A stretch of DNA of 38,065 bases from Actinomycetes bacterium (GCA_030614255.1 JAUWKI010000012.1:1-38065); one strand, 5' to 3'; shown: positions 1-8,949, counted from the stretch's first letter. A program made the numbers and translations. Notes: generated from the sequence alone by a model not told the origin.

Positions 1-1338
<1,338 letters not shown>

Positions 1339-1674
1339 AATTATACAGGCAACATCAAAGATGTTGCCGATATTTACAGAGATTCTTACTTTTGTCAGCG
1401 TTATGCTGACCGAGATCCGCTAACTGCAAAACATAATAGCTTTTTACAACACTGTTTAGTTTTCAAAGACCAATAAACGCAAAAAGTAATGCTAACAGAA
1501 GCTATATAAGCTGTCAATACAGATTTCATAAAACATTAAAAAATGCCGCCGAAAAATTGGCGACACATAAGTAAACTTAATTAACCTTACCGCTTACCTT
1601 ATGTTTTTATCGCCTCCGTTCGATGCTTGCTCAAATACAACCTCCTAAAAAAATATCAAAGACCAAATTGAGCC
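1339..1674 (-). promoter_or_regulatory. rRNA leader with boxA antitermination site and hairpins
   Basis: This is the roughly 335-nt transcribed leader between the rRNA promoter and the 16S 5' end. At 1473-1451 (minus) it contains GGTCTTTGAAAACTAAACAG, which matches the Gram-positive rRNA boxA (TCTTTGAAAACT) recognised by the NusB/NusE complex. Near the 16S start are two compact hairpins: 1348-1368 (9-bp stem, 3-nt loop) and 1394-1410 (6-bp stem). Farther up, GGCGA...TCGCC together with CATAAG...CTTATG between about 1559 and 1613 can form a long interrupted stem followed by a T-rich stretch. The hairpins may be processing signals or part of the antitermination region. No coding sequence is supported here. 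Confidence 0.75.
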
Positions 1675-1680
1675 ATATTT

Positions 1681-1710
1681 ATTATATCACCGCACTAAAA
1701 CCCATGTCAA
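1681..1710 (-). promoter_or_regulatory. Strong sigma70-type rRNA promoter
   Basis: On the minus strand TTGACA (1710-1705) is followed after 18 nt by TATAAT (1686-1681). Both hexamers are perfect consensus, as expected for an rRNA operon. The predicted start is near 1674. It lies only 27 nt past the smsB stop codon, with no terminator visible between them. Confidence 0.85.
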
Positions 1711-1736
1711 TCAATTTCGACCCCGCCTAGCAGAAA

Positions 1737-2684
1737 CTACAACATTCCTTTGACTATCATATCTACAGCTTCTTCTTCGGCTAGACCACGTGCCATAAGC
1801 GTATCGAGTTCCTTTTGGTTAACTCTTCCAACCGCCGCCTCGTGGGTTATCCGCGCCATCTCATCGGTTACTCTAACCAATGGAGTGGCCCTAGCCGTAG
1901 ACCCAAAACCTTGAATTATTTCCTTACAGTCTACATGACCTATGGCGCCGGGAGCATTGCCTTCGGTGACGCCTTCCATATAGACCTCGCCGCCTCCCCT
2001 CGCTGCGGCACGCATGCGAATGGTTCCCCTGGAATTTCTGCCCTCCAGAAAAACAGCATCTCGTACCATAACTTTATCTCTGCTACTTCTGCCATATGCT
2101 TTTGTAATCAACTCGATCTTAGCGTCTCGTTGTGCGTAAATGTCCGCATTAATATTGACTTTGCCAACAGTCCCCTGAACCAACGAAAAAACCGTCTTAA
2201 AGTAACTGCCTTCTCCAATTTCTGCCTCAAAAGTAGGGTAAACACATGCTCCGCTGTTCTCCCCATGATAATGACGCTCCTCATAAAAAAACTTCGCATT
2301 TTTACCAACCGCAATCTTTGCTTCCATTTTGTGGACAAGTTCACGGGCATTTGGGAAACTACAGTGAGCGAGCATCAAAATTTCGGCATCATCCTCAATA
2401 ATGAATCGAGGGATTACCTCTTGAACGCCAGTTTGGGAAACCATGCCAAAACAGAGGTGTAAGGGTTGTTTAATCTTGGTTCCCTTGGTCACAATTATAT
2501 CGGCAACTATGCCATTATCGAGCTCTTTGCTTTTTAAGATTAACCCAGGTGTATCTTGAATCGCCGTAACCTTGTTGAAATTTAAAATCAATTTTGGCGT
2601 GTTCGGCGACATCATCAGGTCAATATCAAAACCAACTTTTTTGGCGCTCTCTAAAATTTCGTAAGGCAGGGCTTTCTCTTGCAC
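1737..2684 (-). CDS. smsB: SmsB/SufBD-type Fe-S cluster scaffold protein
   Basis: This is a SufB/SufD superfamily protein of about 315 residues, far shorter than SufB (about 480), with no second SufB/D gene nearby. Family knowledge: such single-scaffold SufBC pairs form the minimal SUF-like (SMS) Fe-S assembly system of archaea and anaerobes. The C-terminal core carries GHVDCKE (Cys about 253) and ITHEAAVGR (His-Glu about 281-282), matching the conserved Cys and His/Glu ligand region of SufB, and ends with the typical ARGLAEEEA...IVKG helix. I chose the GTG start at 2684 because AAGGAG lies 9 nt upstream; the longer TTG reading from 2765 would overlap smsC by 115 nt. With GTG the overlap is 34 nt, implying translational coupling. 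It probably acts in the cytosol as a complex with SmsC. Confidence 0.88.
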   Translation of the reverse strand: MQEKALPYEILESAKKVGFDIDLMMSPNTPKLILNFNKVTAIQDTPGLILKSKELDNGIVADIIVTKGTKIKQPLHLCFGMVSQTGVQEVIPRFIIEDDAEILMLAHCSFPNARELVHKMEAKIAVGKNAKFFYEERHYHGENSGACVYPTFEAEIGEGSYFKTVFSLVQGTVGKVNINADIYAQRDAKIELITKAYGRSSRDKVMVRDAVFLEGRNSRGTIRMRAAARGGGEVYMEGVTEGNAPGAIGHVDCKEIIQGFGSTARATPLVRVTDEMARITHEAAVGRVNQKELDTLMARGLAEEEAVDMIVKGML

Positions 2685-3388
2685 TTTTCTCTTCTCCTTG
2701 CCATCATGCAATATTTGTGCATAACTACCGGGAATCTGCCACTCAAAACGGTCTTGCCTTCCCAAACTAACGTAGCCGAATCGGCAACCTCACCACTCTC
2801 TTCCCGATGAGTAATAAGCAAGACTGAGGAGTTTGCCTCATTTCTTATATTGTCAAGAAGCTGGTAAAGTTCATCATAAATGATGACATCCAGCCCCGAA
2901 TCGGGTTCATCTAGTATCATTAATTTCGGTTCCATAGCTACTACAGCTGCGAGCTCTACACGCTTTCTCTCTCCGCCACTTAAGGAATTATCCACAAACC
3001 TCTTCTTGAATTTCTTGCTATCCAGTTCAACAAGAGAGAGAGCGTGGTCAACGGTACTCTCATCGCGATTCGACATCCCCGCTTTTATGTAATCACTCAC
3101 TGTTATTCCTTCAAATCTCACCGGCTCCTGCCAGGCCAAAGTAATACCCAGCTTAGCCCTTTCGGTCACTGAAAGATTGGTTATATCCTTTTCCATAAAG
3201 GTTATGCTGCCAGAAACCGGCTTATAGCCCCCTAAACCCATAACTGAGTAGGCAAGAGTAGATTTACCGGAACCGTTGGGCCCAAGAATCACGTGGATTT
3301 CTTTCTCGCGGACTTCAAAACTCGCGTTACTTACAACGGCCTTTTTTAAACCTCGGGGCTCTATTACCAAATCTTTGACTTTAAGCAT
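2651..3388 (-). CDS. smsC: SmsC/SufC-type ABC ATPase of the Fe-S assembly system
   Basis: 245 residues, the normal SufC length. Walker A is GPNGSGKST (about 37-45), the ABC signature is LSGGERKR and Walker B is LMILDEPDSGLD. SufC family ATPases are soluble, have no membrane partner and drive conformational change of the SufB-type scaffold. The tail ends with a Cys/Arg/Lys-rich stretch (HKYCMMARRREKCKRKPC) with three cysteines, which lies in the part overlapping the scaffold gene. Cysteines near the C-terminus may be ligands, but that is a guess. It is preceded by 50 nt and an unknown gene on the same strand, which probably belongs to the same transcript. Confidence 0.92.
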   Translation of the reverse strand: MLKVKDLVIEPRGLKKAVVSNASFEVREKEIHVILGPNGSGKSTLAYSVMGLGGYKPVSGSITFMEKDITNLSVTERAKLGITLAWQEPVRFEGITVSDYIKAGMSNRDESTVDHALSLVELDSKKFKKRFVDNSLSGGERKRVELAAVVAMEPKLMILDEPDSGLDVIIYDELYQLLDNIRNEANSSVLLITHREESGEVADSATLVWEGKTVLSGRFPVVMHKYCMMARRREKCKRKPCLTKF

Positions 3389-3438
3389 TAAGCTTCACCT
3401 TGATTTTATAAATTTTCAGCCTTACCCTAACACACATA

Positions 3439-3813
3439 TTATTTATTTAAAATTGTGTTAATGGCCTTCTCGTCTGAATCGGCTATCTCTCTCATGGTTT
3501 GGACTAAAACCTTCCTTAATTTCTCCTCACCCATTCTCTCAATCTCTTCTTCTTTAAGACCAGCAAATTCAAGACTGCACTTTTTGCATAACTCAGCCGC
3601 AAAAGCATAGTGTTCTGCCGCTTCCTCTAATCCTCTCTTTTCAAGCTCTTTGGCCAGTCTCTTTCTCCCATTATACCCTCGTGGCATATCCGCCAAAAAA
3701 GCGCTTGCAAAATCTACCCTCTTCTCCCCTCGCTCAATGTTTTCAATCGTTGCTCTTGTTTCCACGATAGCCCCAAGCCCCGATTCTTTAATCTTTTCAA
3801 TTATATCGCTCAA
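3439..3813 (-). CDS. Unknown helical protein upstream of smsCB, CxxC motif
   Basis: 124 residues, not recognised. It is predicted to be mostly helical and charged, without signal peptide or membrane segment. The only striking motif is ELCKKCS (a CxxC) in the middle; the N-terminal half contains RGEKRVDFASAFLADMPRGYNG, given in parts: a basic stretch followed by DMPRGYNG. It is not an Rrf2/IscR-type winged helix, the usual suf regulator. The TTG start at 3813 is supported by GGAGG 9 nt upstream. It is first in a likely three-gene transcript with smsC and smsB and has its own promoter (3892-3864). Position suggests a role in or alongside Fe-S assembly, for instance as an adaptor or carrier, but the sequence does not show this. 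Confidence 0.8.
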   Translation of the reverse strand: MSDIIEKIKESGLGAIVETRATIENIERGEKRVDFASAFLADMPRGYNGRKRLAKELEKRGLEEAAEHYAFAAELCKKCSLEFAGLKEEEIERMGEEKLRKVLVQTMREIADSDEKAINTILNK

Positions 3814-3863
3814 TTTTTGGTTCCTCCCTCATTAAAATCATAGAACACAGAGTTATTTAAAAA

Positions 3864-3892
3864 ATTATACGGCCCAACTCTCTTCTCCGCAA
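3864..3892 (-). promoter_or_regulatory. Promoter of the unknown gene-smsC-smsB transcript
   Basis: On the minus strand TTGCGG (3892-3887), a 17-nt spacer, then TATAAT (3869-3864). The -10 is perfect and the -35 matches at TTG. It lies 50 nt upstream of the TTG start at 3813 and just downstream of the folate gene stop. Confidence 0.55.
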
Positions 3893-3923
3893 TCTTTTTG
3901 TAAAAATCAAGTCGTAAGACCTT

Positions 3924-4499
3924 CTATCGGCAGTGAATAATTCTCTTTTCGGTCACAATCCAATCAACAGGGATATCGTGGGATTCTTTGGGGACTTTGT
4001 CCACAACCTGAATTTCATAAGCCAAGCCAATAGTTTTTACTCTTGAACCAACTACTTGAAGAAACCTGTCATAATAACCCCCACCGTAACCCAGCCTGTA
4101 ACCAGACATATCGAAGACACTGCCCGGCAAGATAATAATATCTAAATCATCTAGGTCAACCGGTTTCAATCTGTTGGTTTTTGGCTCCGGTATTTCATAA
4201 GCACCCATTTCGAGGTCGTCATCAAAGTTTTCTATGTAAGCCATCTGAAGCTCTTTTTCCCTTACCCGGGAGACCGGAACAACAACCCTCTTGCCCAATT
4301 TTAAAGACTCTTTGATTGTGGCCTCGGTTTCAACTTCGCTCCTAAACGACACGTAGAGAGCAATAGTTTTGGCTCGCTTAAATTCTTGCATGCTAAAAAG
4401 ATTTCTCTTTATCGCACAACTCTTTTCGCTCTTTTCCTTCAGCGACAGTATATCTCTTTTTGTTAAAATTGCCTGTCTCAGCAACTTCTTCCTTCTCAT
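3924..4499 (-). CDS. 5-formyltetrahydrofolate cyclo-ligase
   Basis: 191 residues, normal for the MTHFS/YgfA family. The enzyme uses ATP to convert 5-formyl-THF to 5,10-methenyl-THF in the cytosol, returning a storage or dead-end folate to the one-carbon pool. The diagnostic C-terminal motif RLGYGGGYYDRFL binds substrate and phosphate. The N-terminus RRKKLLRQAILTKRDILS is the usual basic helix, and ILPGSVFD precedes the glycine motif. I chose the ATG at 4499, preceded by GAGGAG with short spacing; a TTG 33 nt upstream would add 11 residues unlike the family. It is divergent from the trk operon, and the two share a 140-bp intergenic region. Confidence 0.93.
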   Translation of the reverse strand: MRRKKLLRQAILTKRDILSLKEKSEKSCAIKRNLFSMQEFKRAKTIALYVSFRSEVETEATIKESLKLGKRVVVPVSRVREKELQMAYIENFDDDLEMGAYEIPEPKTNRLKPVDLDDLDIIILPGSVFDMSGYRLGYGGGYYDRFLQVVGSRVKTIGLAYEIQVVDKVPKESHDIPVDWIVTEKRIIHCR

Positions 4500-4565
4500 A
4501 AATCTCCTCTCGCGGCTAATTGCATAATTCAACGTAAATTAGCGCTCCCCTTTAACTAAAATTAT

Positions 4566-4594
4566 TTGACAGCCAATTTTGGTAAGATTATTAT
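4566..4594 (+). promoter_or_regulatory. Promoter of the trk operon
   Basis: TTGACA (4566-4571), 17-nt spacer, TATTAT (4589-4594). The -35 is perfect and the -10 matches 5 of 6. The predicted transcription start near 4601 leaves a leader of about 40 nt, too short for a riboswitch such as the c-di-AMP (ydaO) type often found on potassium genes. Confidence 0.75.
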
Positions 4595-4640
4595 GCAGAA
4601 ATAAACAGATATTTATTTAAAATAGATAACGGGGGGGAAT

Positions 4641-5282
4641 TTGTACATAATAGTAGTGGGTTGTGGGCGCGTCGGCTCGCATTTAGCTCAATATCTATCA
4701 ACCGAAGGTCATAATGTCGTGGTGGTTGACAAAAATCCGCGCTCTTTTCGTAGACTCGGCTCCACTTTTAATGGGTTAACCATAGAAGGAATGGGATTTG
4801 ACGAAGACGTGCTAAAAAAGGCAGGGATTGAAAGAACAGACGCCCTGGCCGCTGTAACTGACTTTGACAACACCAACATGATGATAGCCGAAATGGCCAC
4901 CAAACTATTTGACGTTCCTCGAGCAATAGCCAGACTTTACAACCCCGAAAGGGAGAGAACTTATCAACAGCTTGGCCTCTCGTATGTTTGTGGAACAGTC
5001 CTTACGGCCGAAAAAATACTGGACAAGATCGTTGGGGGCTACGCCCGACATGTATCAGTTGGAGGAGATACGGAAATAATTGAGTTCGAAGCCGGAAAGT
5101 TTCTTAATAATAAGAGAGTCGAAGAGATAGAGATTCCTGATGAATTAAAGATATCCGCCATAGTGCGGGGAGGAGAAAGCATAATTCCCTTAGGGAGCTT
5201 CACGATAAAGGAAAGTGACCATATTCTCTGCGCGGTAAAGCGATATGCGTTGCCAAAGATTGAGAAATTCATCAACGACTAG
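4641..5282 (+). CDS. trkA: TrkA-type K+ channel regulator (RCK domain), first copy
   Basis: 213 residues with an N-terminal RCK/TrkA-N Rossmann domain (VVGCGRVGSHLAQYL for nucleotide binding, acidic D of VVVVDKN at the end of beta-2) and a C-terminal TrkA-C domain from about 135. Such proteins form cytoplasmic gating rings on TrkH/KtrB potassium transporters and bind NAD(H) or adenine nucleotides. The TTG start at 4641 follows a run of seven G (4631-4637), an unusual G-only ribosome binding site. It is followed 8 nt later by a second, divergent TrkA, so a heteromeric ring, or one replacing the tandem-duplicated TrkA of proteobacteria, is plausible. Confidence 0.93.
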   Translation: MYIIVVGCGRVGSHLAQYLSTEGHNVVVVDKNPRSFRRLGSTFNGLTIEGMGFDEDVLKKAGIERTDALAAVTDFDNTNMMIAEMATKLFDVPRAIARLYNPERERTYQQLGLSYVCGTVLTAEKILDKIVGGYARHVSVGGDTEIIEFEAGKFLNNKRVEEIEIPDELKISAIVRGGESIIPLGSFTIKESDHILCAVKRYALPKIEKFIND

Positions 5283-5290
5283 GAGTGACT

Positions 5291-5950
5291 ATGTTTATTG
5301 TCATTAATGGTGGCGGCAAAGTTGGCTTTTTCTTGGCCAGAAAACTTAAAAACAAAAAGCACAATGTCGTCATAATTGAGCGAGACGAAAAGACGTGTAA
5401 ACAACTGGCGACCGACCTTCCTGATGTGATGATTATATACGGCGATGGTTGTGACGTTTCTTCTCAAGAAGATGCGGGAACATCACACGCCGATGTCTTC
5501 GCTTCAGTAACCGGCGATGATGATGATAATCTCGTCGCCTGTGAATTGGCTAAAATTACCTTCAACGTTTCAAGAACGGTTGCAAGGGTTAACAGCCCTA
5601 AAAACGAGCGCATCTTTCACAAAATGGGCATCGAGGCCATAAGCAGCACCACCATCATCTCCAGACTCATAGAAGAAGAAGCGACAATTGGTGATATAAT
5701 AACACTCTACACTTTAAAAAAAGGTCAAATTGCACTGGTAGAGATCGAACTCCCTACCGAAAAGTGCAAGGTTTGTCACAAACAAATCGCTGAGCTGAAA
5801 TTACCGGAGGATTGCGTTATCGCGACCATCGTTAGAGGAGATGAAGTCATCATTCCACGCGGGAATACGGTGCTTGAGGCAGGAGACTCGATTATTGCCC
5901 TAACCAGCGTTGAAAAAGAGAGGGAACTAAAAGAGGTCCTCATTGACTGA
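5291..5950 (+). CDS. trkA: TrkA-type K+ channel regulator (RCK domain), second copy
   Basis: 219 residues with the same TrkA-N plus TrkA-C layout as the preceding gene but well diverged. The glycine motif is NGGGKVGFFLARKL and the acidic residue lies in VIIERDE. The TrkA-C part contains KCKVCHKQ, a CxxC not seen in the first copy, which could add metal or redox sensitivity (inference). I chose the ATG at 5291 because AGGAG lies 5 nt upstream; an in-frame GTG at 5285 lies inside that site. Two adjacent single-unit TrkA genes are common in Gram-positive and archaeal Trk loci. It is followed after 1 nt by a small membrane protein gene and then trkH. Confidence 0.92.
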   Translation: MFIVINGGGKVGFFLARKLKNKKHNVVIIERDEKTCKQLATDLPDVMIIYGDGCDVSSQEDAGTSHADVFASVTGDDDDNLVACELAKITFNVSRTVARVNSPKNERIFHKMGIEAISSTTIISRLIEEEATIGDIITLYTLKKGQIALVEIELPTEKCKVCHKQIAELKLPEDCVIATIVRGDEVIIPRGNTVLEAGDSIIALTSVEKERELKEVLID

Positions 5951-5951
5951 T

Positions 5952-6086
5952 TTGAGAAGAAATGATAAAGGCATTAAAACATATCTAAACTACTTCACCG
6001 GGATGTTAGTGGAAATATCGGCCATTCTCTTTATTGCCCTGGTATCACTTATCATTATTGGACTGATTGCGAGTTGGTATAGATGA
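5952..6086 (+). CDS. Small single-span membrane protein between trkA and trkH
   Basis: A 44-residue reading frame starting at TTG 5952 and ending in TGA 6084-6086, which overlaps the trkH start codon (ATGA). The basic N-terminal half (RRNDKGIKTYLNYF) is followed by one strongly hydrophobic helix (ISAILFIALVSLIIIGLIA) and a short SWYR tail. This topology resembles small subunits such as KdpF, though I see no specific similarity. The ribosome binding site is weak, and translation may be coupled to the upstream trkA, whose stop is 1 nt away. The coupling at both ends and the clean hydrophobic helix argue for a real gene. A role in TrkH assembly or gating is inference. Confidence 0.65.
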   Translation: MRRNDKGIKTYLNYFTGMLVEISAILFIALVSLIIIGLIASWYR

Positions 6087-7585
6087 TCCCCAGACCCAGG
6101 GCCTCCGACTTCAAAAATATTGCCTACTATAGTGGAAAAGTAGTTTTTGGTGTAGGTTTTCTAATGGCAATTCCTCTTGTCGTTGCACTTATCTTCCAAG
6201 AATGGAATCCAGCCCTCGATTTTCTAATAGGGATGTTTTCCTGTTTTACGGTAGGTCTCTTCCTCCAAATATTTTTCCACTCGAAGCGCGATTTAAACTG
6301 GCTGCAAGGACTGGTTGTCGCCTCATTCTCTTGGCTCTTAGCGGTGGCTCTCGGAGCGATTCCGCATTATCTTAGCGGCCACTTTGGGAGCTATGTGGAT
6401 GCCTGCTTCGACGTAATGAGTGGTTATACGACCACTGGTCTTTACCTCCTACAAGATTTAGACCACATCTCATATGCTTTGAACACCTGGCGTCACGTTC
6501 TAACGTATGTGGGGGGACAAGGAATAATCGTAATCGCCCTCACTTTTTTAGTTAGAGGGACCGGCGGTGCTTTTAAAATGTACGTGGCCGAAGGGAAAGA
6601 GGAGAAACTACTCCCAAATATAATTCAAACAGCGCGCGCAATCTGGCTAATAAGTCTCTCATATCTGGCAGTTGGCTCGATAACCCTAGGGATAATCATG
6701 ATTTGCAGTGGAATGTCGACAGTTAGAGGAATACTGCATGGAATTTGGGTGTTCATGGGCGCCTGGAGTACTGGGGGATTTGCTCCCCAATCATTCAATA
6801 TAGGTTACTACCATAGTTTTCTTTTTGAGATAGTAGTAATCGTGCTTATAATGGTGGGCTCCTTTAATTTTGCGCTTCATTGGGCTATTTGGACCGGAAA
6901 TAGGCGTGAAATATACAAAAATATAGAAATTATCTCCTTCTGCGTTACCATTACCATCGCATTGTTCATCACCACAGTCGGATTAATGAGGTTGGATGTC
7001 TATCCAGAACTAATGGCTCTTTTTCGCAAAGGCTTTTTTCATATAGCCTCCGGGCATACAGGTACTGGTTTTATGACAGTTCAAGTAAGGGCCTTTGTCA
7101 GTCAGTGGGGAGAAATGGCTATGTTAGGCGTGATAATGGCCATGGCCATAGGTGGTTCAGCTTGTTCAACAGCCGGTGGTTTTAAGGGCCTAAGGATAGG
7201 CATTATATTTAAAGCGCTCATACACGACATAAAAAAGATACTGACTCCAGAAACAGCCGTGGTCGTCGAAAAATTCCACCACATCAAAGATACAGTCTTG
7301 AGCGAGAAGCATATTCGAGGAGCGATGCTCATCGTCATATCATTCATCGCTTCATATGCTTTAGCAACAATCGTAGGTGTCTATTTTGGATACCCGCTCA
7401 TTGAGGCTTTATTCGACAGCGTATCCGCTGGCAGCAATACGGGTCTTTCCTGTGGCGTCACTTCCCCCTCAATGCCCATGCCAATGAAGCTCGTCTATAT
7501 AATGGTCATGTGGATGGGAAGGTTGGAGTTTATGTCGATATTCGCGTTAATTGGATTTATAGTTGCGGCAGTGAGGGGAAAATGA
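6083..7585 (+). CDS. trkH: TrkH-type potassium uptake channel subunit
   Basis: 500 residues, normal for TrkH/KtrB (about 480-500), in the cytoplasmic membrane. Four selectivity-filter pore loops are visible in order: SGYTTTGL, STGGFAP, SGHTGTGF and SAGSNTGLS. Each has the filter glycine expected in the four M-P-M repeats of the SKT superfamily. An intramembrane loop segment (MAMAIGGSACSTAGGFKG) follows the third repeat, as in TrkH. It depends on the cytoplasmic TrkA ring encoded just upstream. The start overlaps the preceding small gene (ATGA) and the stop overlaps the next gene (ATGA), so the whole operon appears translationally coupled. Confidence 0.96.
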   Translation: MIPRPRASDFKNIAYYSGKVVFGVGFLMAIPLVVALIFQEWNPALDFLIGMFSCFTVGLFLQIFFHSKRDLNWLQGLVVASFSWLLAVALGAIPHYLSGHFGSYVDACFDVMSGYTTTGLYLLQDLDHISYALNTWRHVLTYVGGQGIIVIALTFLVRGTGGAFKMYVAEGKEEKLLPNIIQTARAIWLISLSYLAVGSITLGIIMICSGMSTVRGILHGIWVFMGAWSTGGFAPQSFNIGYYHSFLFEIVVIVLIMVGSFNFALHWAIWTGNRREIYKNIEIISFCVTITIALFITTVGLMRLDVYPELMALFRKGFFHIASGHTGTGFMTVQVRAFVSQWGEMAMLGVIMAMAIGGSACSTAGGFKGLRIGIIFKALIHDIKKILTPETAVVVEKFHHIKDTVLSEKHIRGAMLIVISFIASYALATIVGVYFGYPLIEALFDSVSAGSNTGLSCGVTSPSMPMPMKLVYIMVMWMGRLEFMSIFALIGFIVAAVRGK

Positions 7586-8136
7586 GAAAACGTTTGAGGC
7601 TCCGTCCACCCAAAACAAACATTTTGAATTCAGTCTTTATCGCAATTATTCTTGTATTAACCTTTTCCGTACCCGCAATGGCCAAAATTGTCTCTTCTGA
7701 AGAGCTGGTTGAAAACGCTCATCTCTACGATGGGGAGACCATAACTTTTCGAGGCGAAGTCATAGGAGATATCATGGTGAGAAAGGACCATGCTTGGATA
7801 CATTTAAATGACGACCCTTACGCTGAGCAACCCTCAAAACTTGCCGGCTACAACACCGGTATGGCTATATGGTGCAAGGCCAGCAATACAGAGCGCATAA
7901 ATTTCATTGGTAACTACAAAAACAGGGGAGATATAGTGGAGGTAACCGGAGTTTTTAATAGCGCTTGCCCCAAACATGCCGGCGACATGGATATTCATGC
8001 AACCAACATCAAAATCATAGAACCCGGATACCTGATTGAACATAAGTTTCAAACAGATAAACTTTGGTGGGCCCTTGTTCTCAGTTTTGCTGCCGTAGCA
8101 CTCCTCATAACAAATAAACTTCGACATCCAAAATAA
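7582..8136 (+). CDS. Exported, membrane-anchored OB-fold-like protein
   Basis: 184 residues from the ATG overlapping the trkH stop. A basic N-terminus and hydrophobic helix ending in VPAMA|KI look like a Sec signal peptide. The middle resembles an OB-fold (YDGETITFRGEVIGDIMVRKDHAW, given in part: GETITFRGEVIGD and later GDIVEVTGVF), as in YgiW/YdeI- or tRNA_anti-like exported domains. A C-terminal helix (WWALVLSFAAVALLI) followed by NKLRHPK should anchor it with the domain outside. Function unknown. Coupling to trkH suggests that it is co-made with the potassium transporter. Two cysteines (WCKAS, SACPKH) could form a disulfide. Confidence 0.75.
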   Translation: MRKRLRLRPPKTNILNSVFIAIILVLTFSVPAMAKIVSSEELVENAHLYDGETITFRGEVIGDIMVRKDHAWIHLNDDPYAEQPSKLAGYNTGMAIWCKASNTERINFIGNYKNRGDIVEVTGVFNSACPKHAGDMDIHATNIKIIEPGYLIEHKFQTDKLWWALVLSFAAVALLITNKLRHPK

Positions 8137-8179
8137 ACGCCATGCTGGTAGCCCTGGGAATAACAATCCTCAAGACTTC

Positions 8180-8208
8180 TTAACAACTATGATGCATTTC
8201 TGTATAAT
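8180..8208 (+). promoter_or_regulatory. Promoter of tRNA-Gly
   Basis: TTAACA (8180-8185), 17-nt spacer, TATAAT (8203-8208). The start point falls a few nt before the mature tRNA 5' end at 8218. Confidence 0.7.
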
Positions 8209-8217
8209 CTGCTATGA

Positions 8218-8293
8218 GCGGGGATAGCTCAGTAGGTAGAGCGTCAGCTTCCCAAGCTGAAGGTCGCGGGTTCGAAACCCGTTCCCCGCTCCA
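8218..8293 (+). tRNA. tRNA-Gly (anticodon CCC)
   Basis: Cloverleaf: acceptor GCGGGGA pairs with TCCCCGC, D-arm GCTC...GAGC, anticodon stem TCAGC/GCTGA with loop TTCCCAA giving anticodon CCC, and T-arm GCGGG TTCGAAA CCCGT. The discriminator is T8290 and CCA is encoded (8291-8293). The U discriminator helps to interpret the T-box at 12641. Confidence 0.97.
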
Positions 8294-8393
8294 TTTTTTA
8301 AACTACAAGGCAACAGACAAGAGCTCTTCCACGCAGACGATAAAGCAATATAACCCAGAAGGGAAACTTGTCTTCATAAATATTCTAACAAGT

Positions 8394-8747
8394 CTACTTG
8401 TTTGCCCTCGTTCGAAGCAGTTTTGCGAGGATTAAAAGTCGTTCTTCTCTAATCTCCAATGACTTAACAAAATTTTCTACCATCTTGGAAACCTCTGCAG
8501 GCGGAGTATATTGGTAGATGCTCTTACCGTCTTCTTTGATTTCTGTAACTAAATTTTTTTCTACCAATTCATTCAATGATTTTTCGACATCAGATTCTTT
8601 CCGGCCGAGGTGAATAGCTAAAGAGTGTGCCGTATCCGAGACACCAGAATTACTATAAAAATATGTTATCAAATCCCATTTAACAAAGGAGTCGACATAG
8701 CTTTCAATAAATTTTTCTAAATTTTCTCCCAATTTATACAATCCCAA
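8394..8747 (-). CDS. Winged-helix DNA-binding protein, unknown role
   Basis: 117 residues. The middle (about 28-75) reads as a winged helix-turn-helix: a helix around WDLITYFYSN, a recognition region DTAHSLAIHLGRKESDVEKSLNELVEKNLV and a wing EDGKSIYQYTP. This is the pattern of MarR/ArsR-like or TrmB-like wHTH modules. The C-terminal helix SKMVENFVKSLEIREERLLILAKLL could mediate dimerisation. The start is uncertain: TTG at 8747 with GGAG close by, or the second in-frame TTG 6 nt later. It is divergent from the UDG-like gene, so it may regulate itself or that gene. Target unknown. Confidence 0.7.
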   Translation of the reverse strand: MGLYKLGENLEKFIESYVDSFVKWDLITYFYSNSGVSDTAHSLAIHLGRKESDVEKSLNELVEKNLVTEIKEDGKSIYQYTPPAEVSKMVENFVKSLEIREERLLILAKLLRTRANK

Positions 8748-8861
8748 TCACTCCAAGAATTCAAAGTTCTCCCCCGGGCTCTCTAAAATAAAATCTTATC
8801 AGAATTGGGCTTCGTCGGCAAAATCTCATACTCTTTTTCTAATTGAATTTTAAATTTTGAA

Positions 8862-8890
8862 TTGTTTCCTTAACTATAACTTATTTATAT
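8862..8890 (+). promoter_or_regulatory. Possible promoter of the UDG-like gene
   Basis: TTGTTT (8862-8867), 17-nt spacer, TTATAT (8885-8890) in AT-rich DNA, 60 nt before the chosen start. Match to consensus is modest. Confidence 0.4.
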
Positions 8891-8949
8891 CATCACTTTT
8901 AAAGGAGTTTTCGTCTTGCTCATTGAATTCTGAAATCAAAGGAGGCATG

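Noticed and set aside
1815-2462. 215-codon plus-strand frame opposite smsB
   Set aside because: It is an antisense shadow of a clear SufBD-family gene.
4595-4640. c-di-AMP riboswitch ahead of the trk operon
   Set aside because: The leader is about 40 nt long, too short for the known ydaO-type structure.
8214-8435. 73-codon frame over tRNA-Gly
   Set aside because: Its first third is a translation of the tRNA itself.
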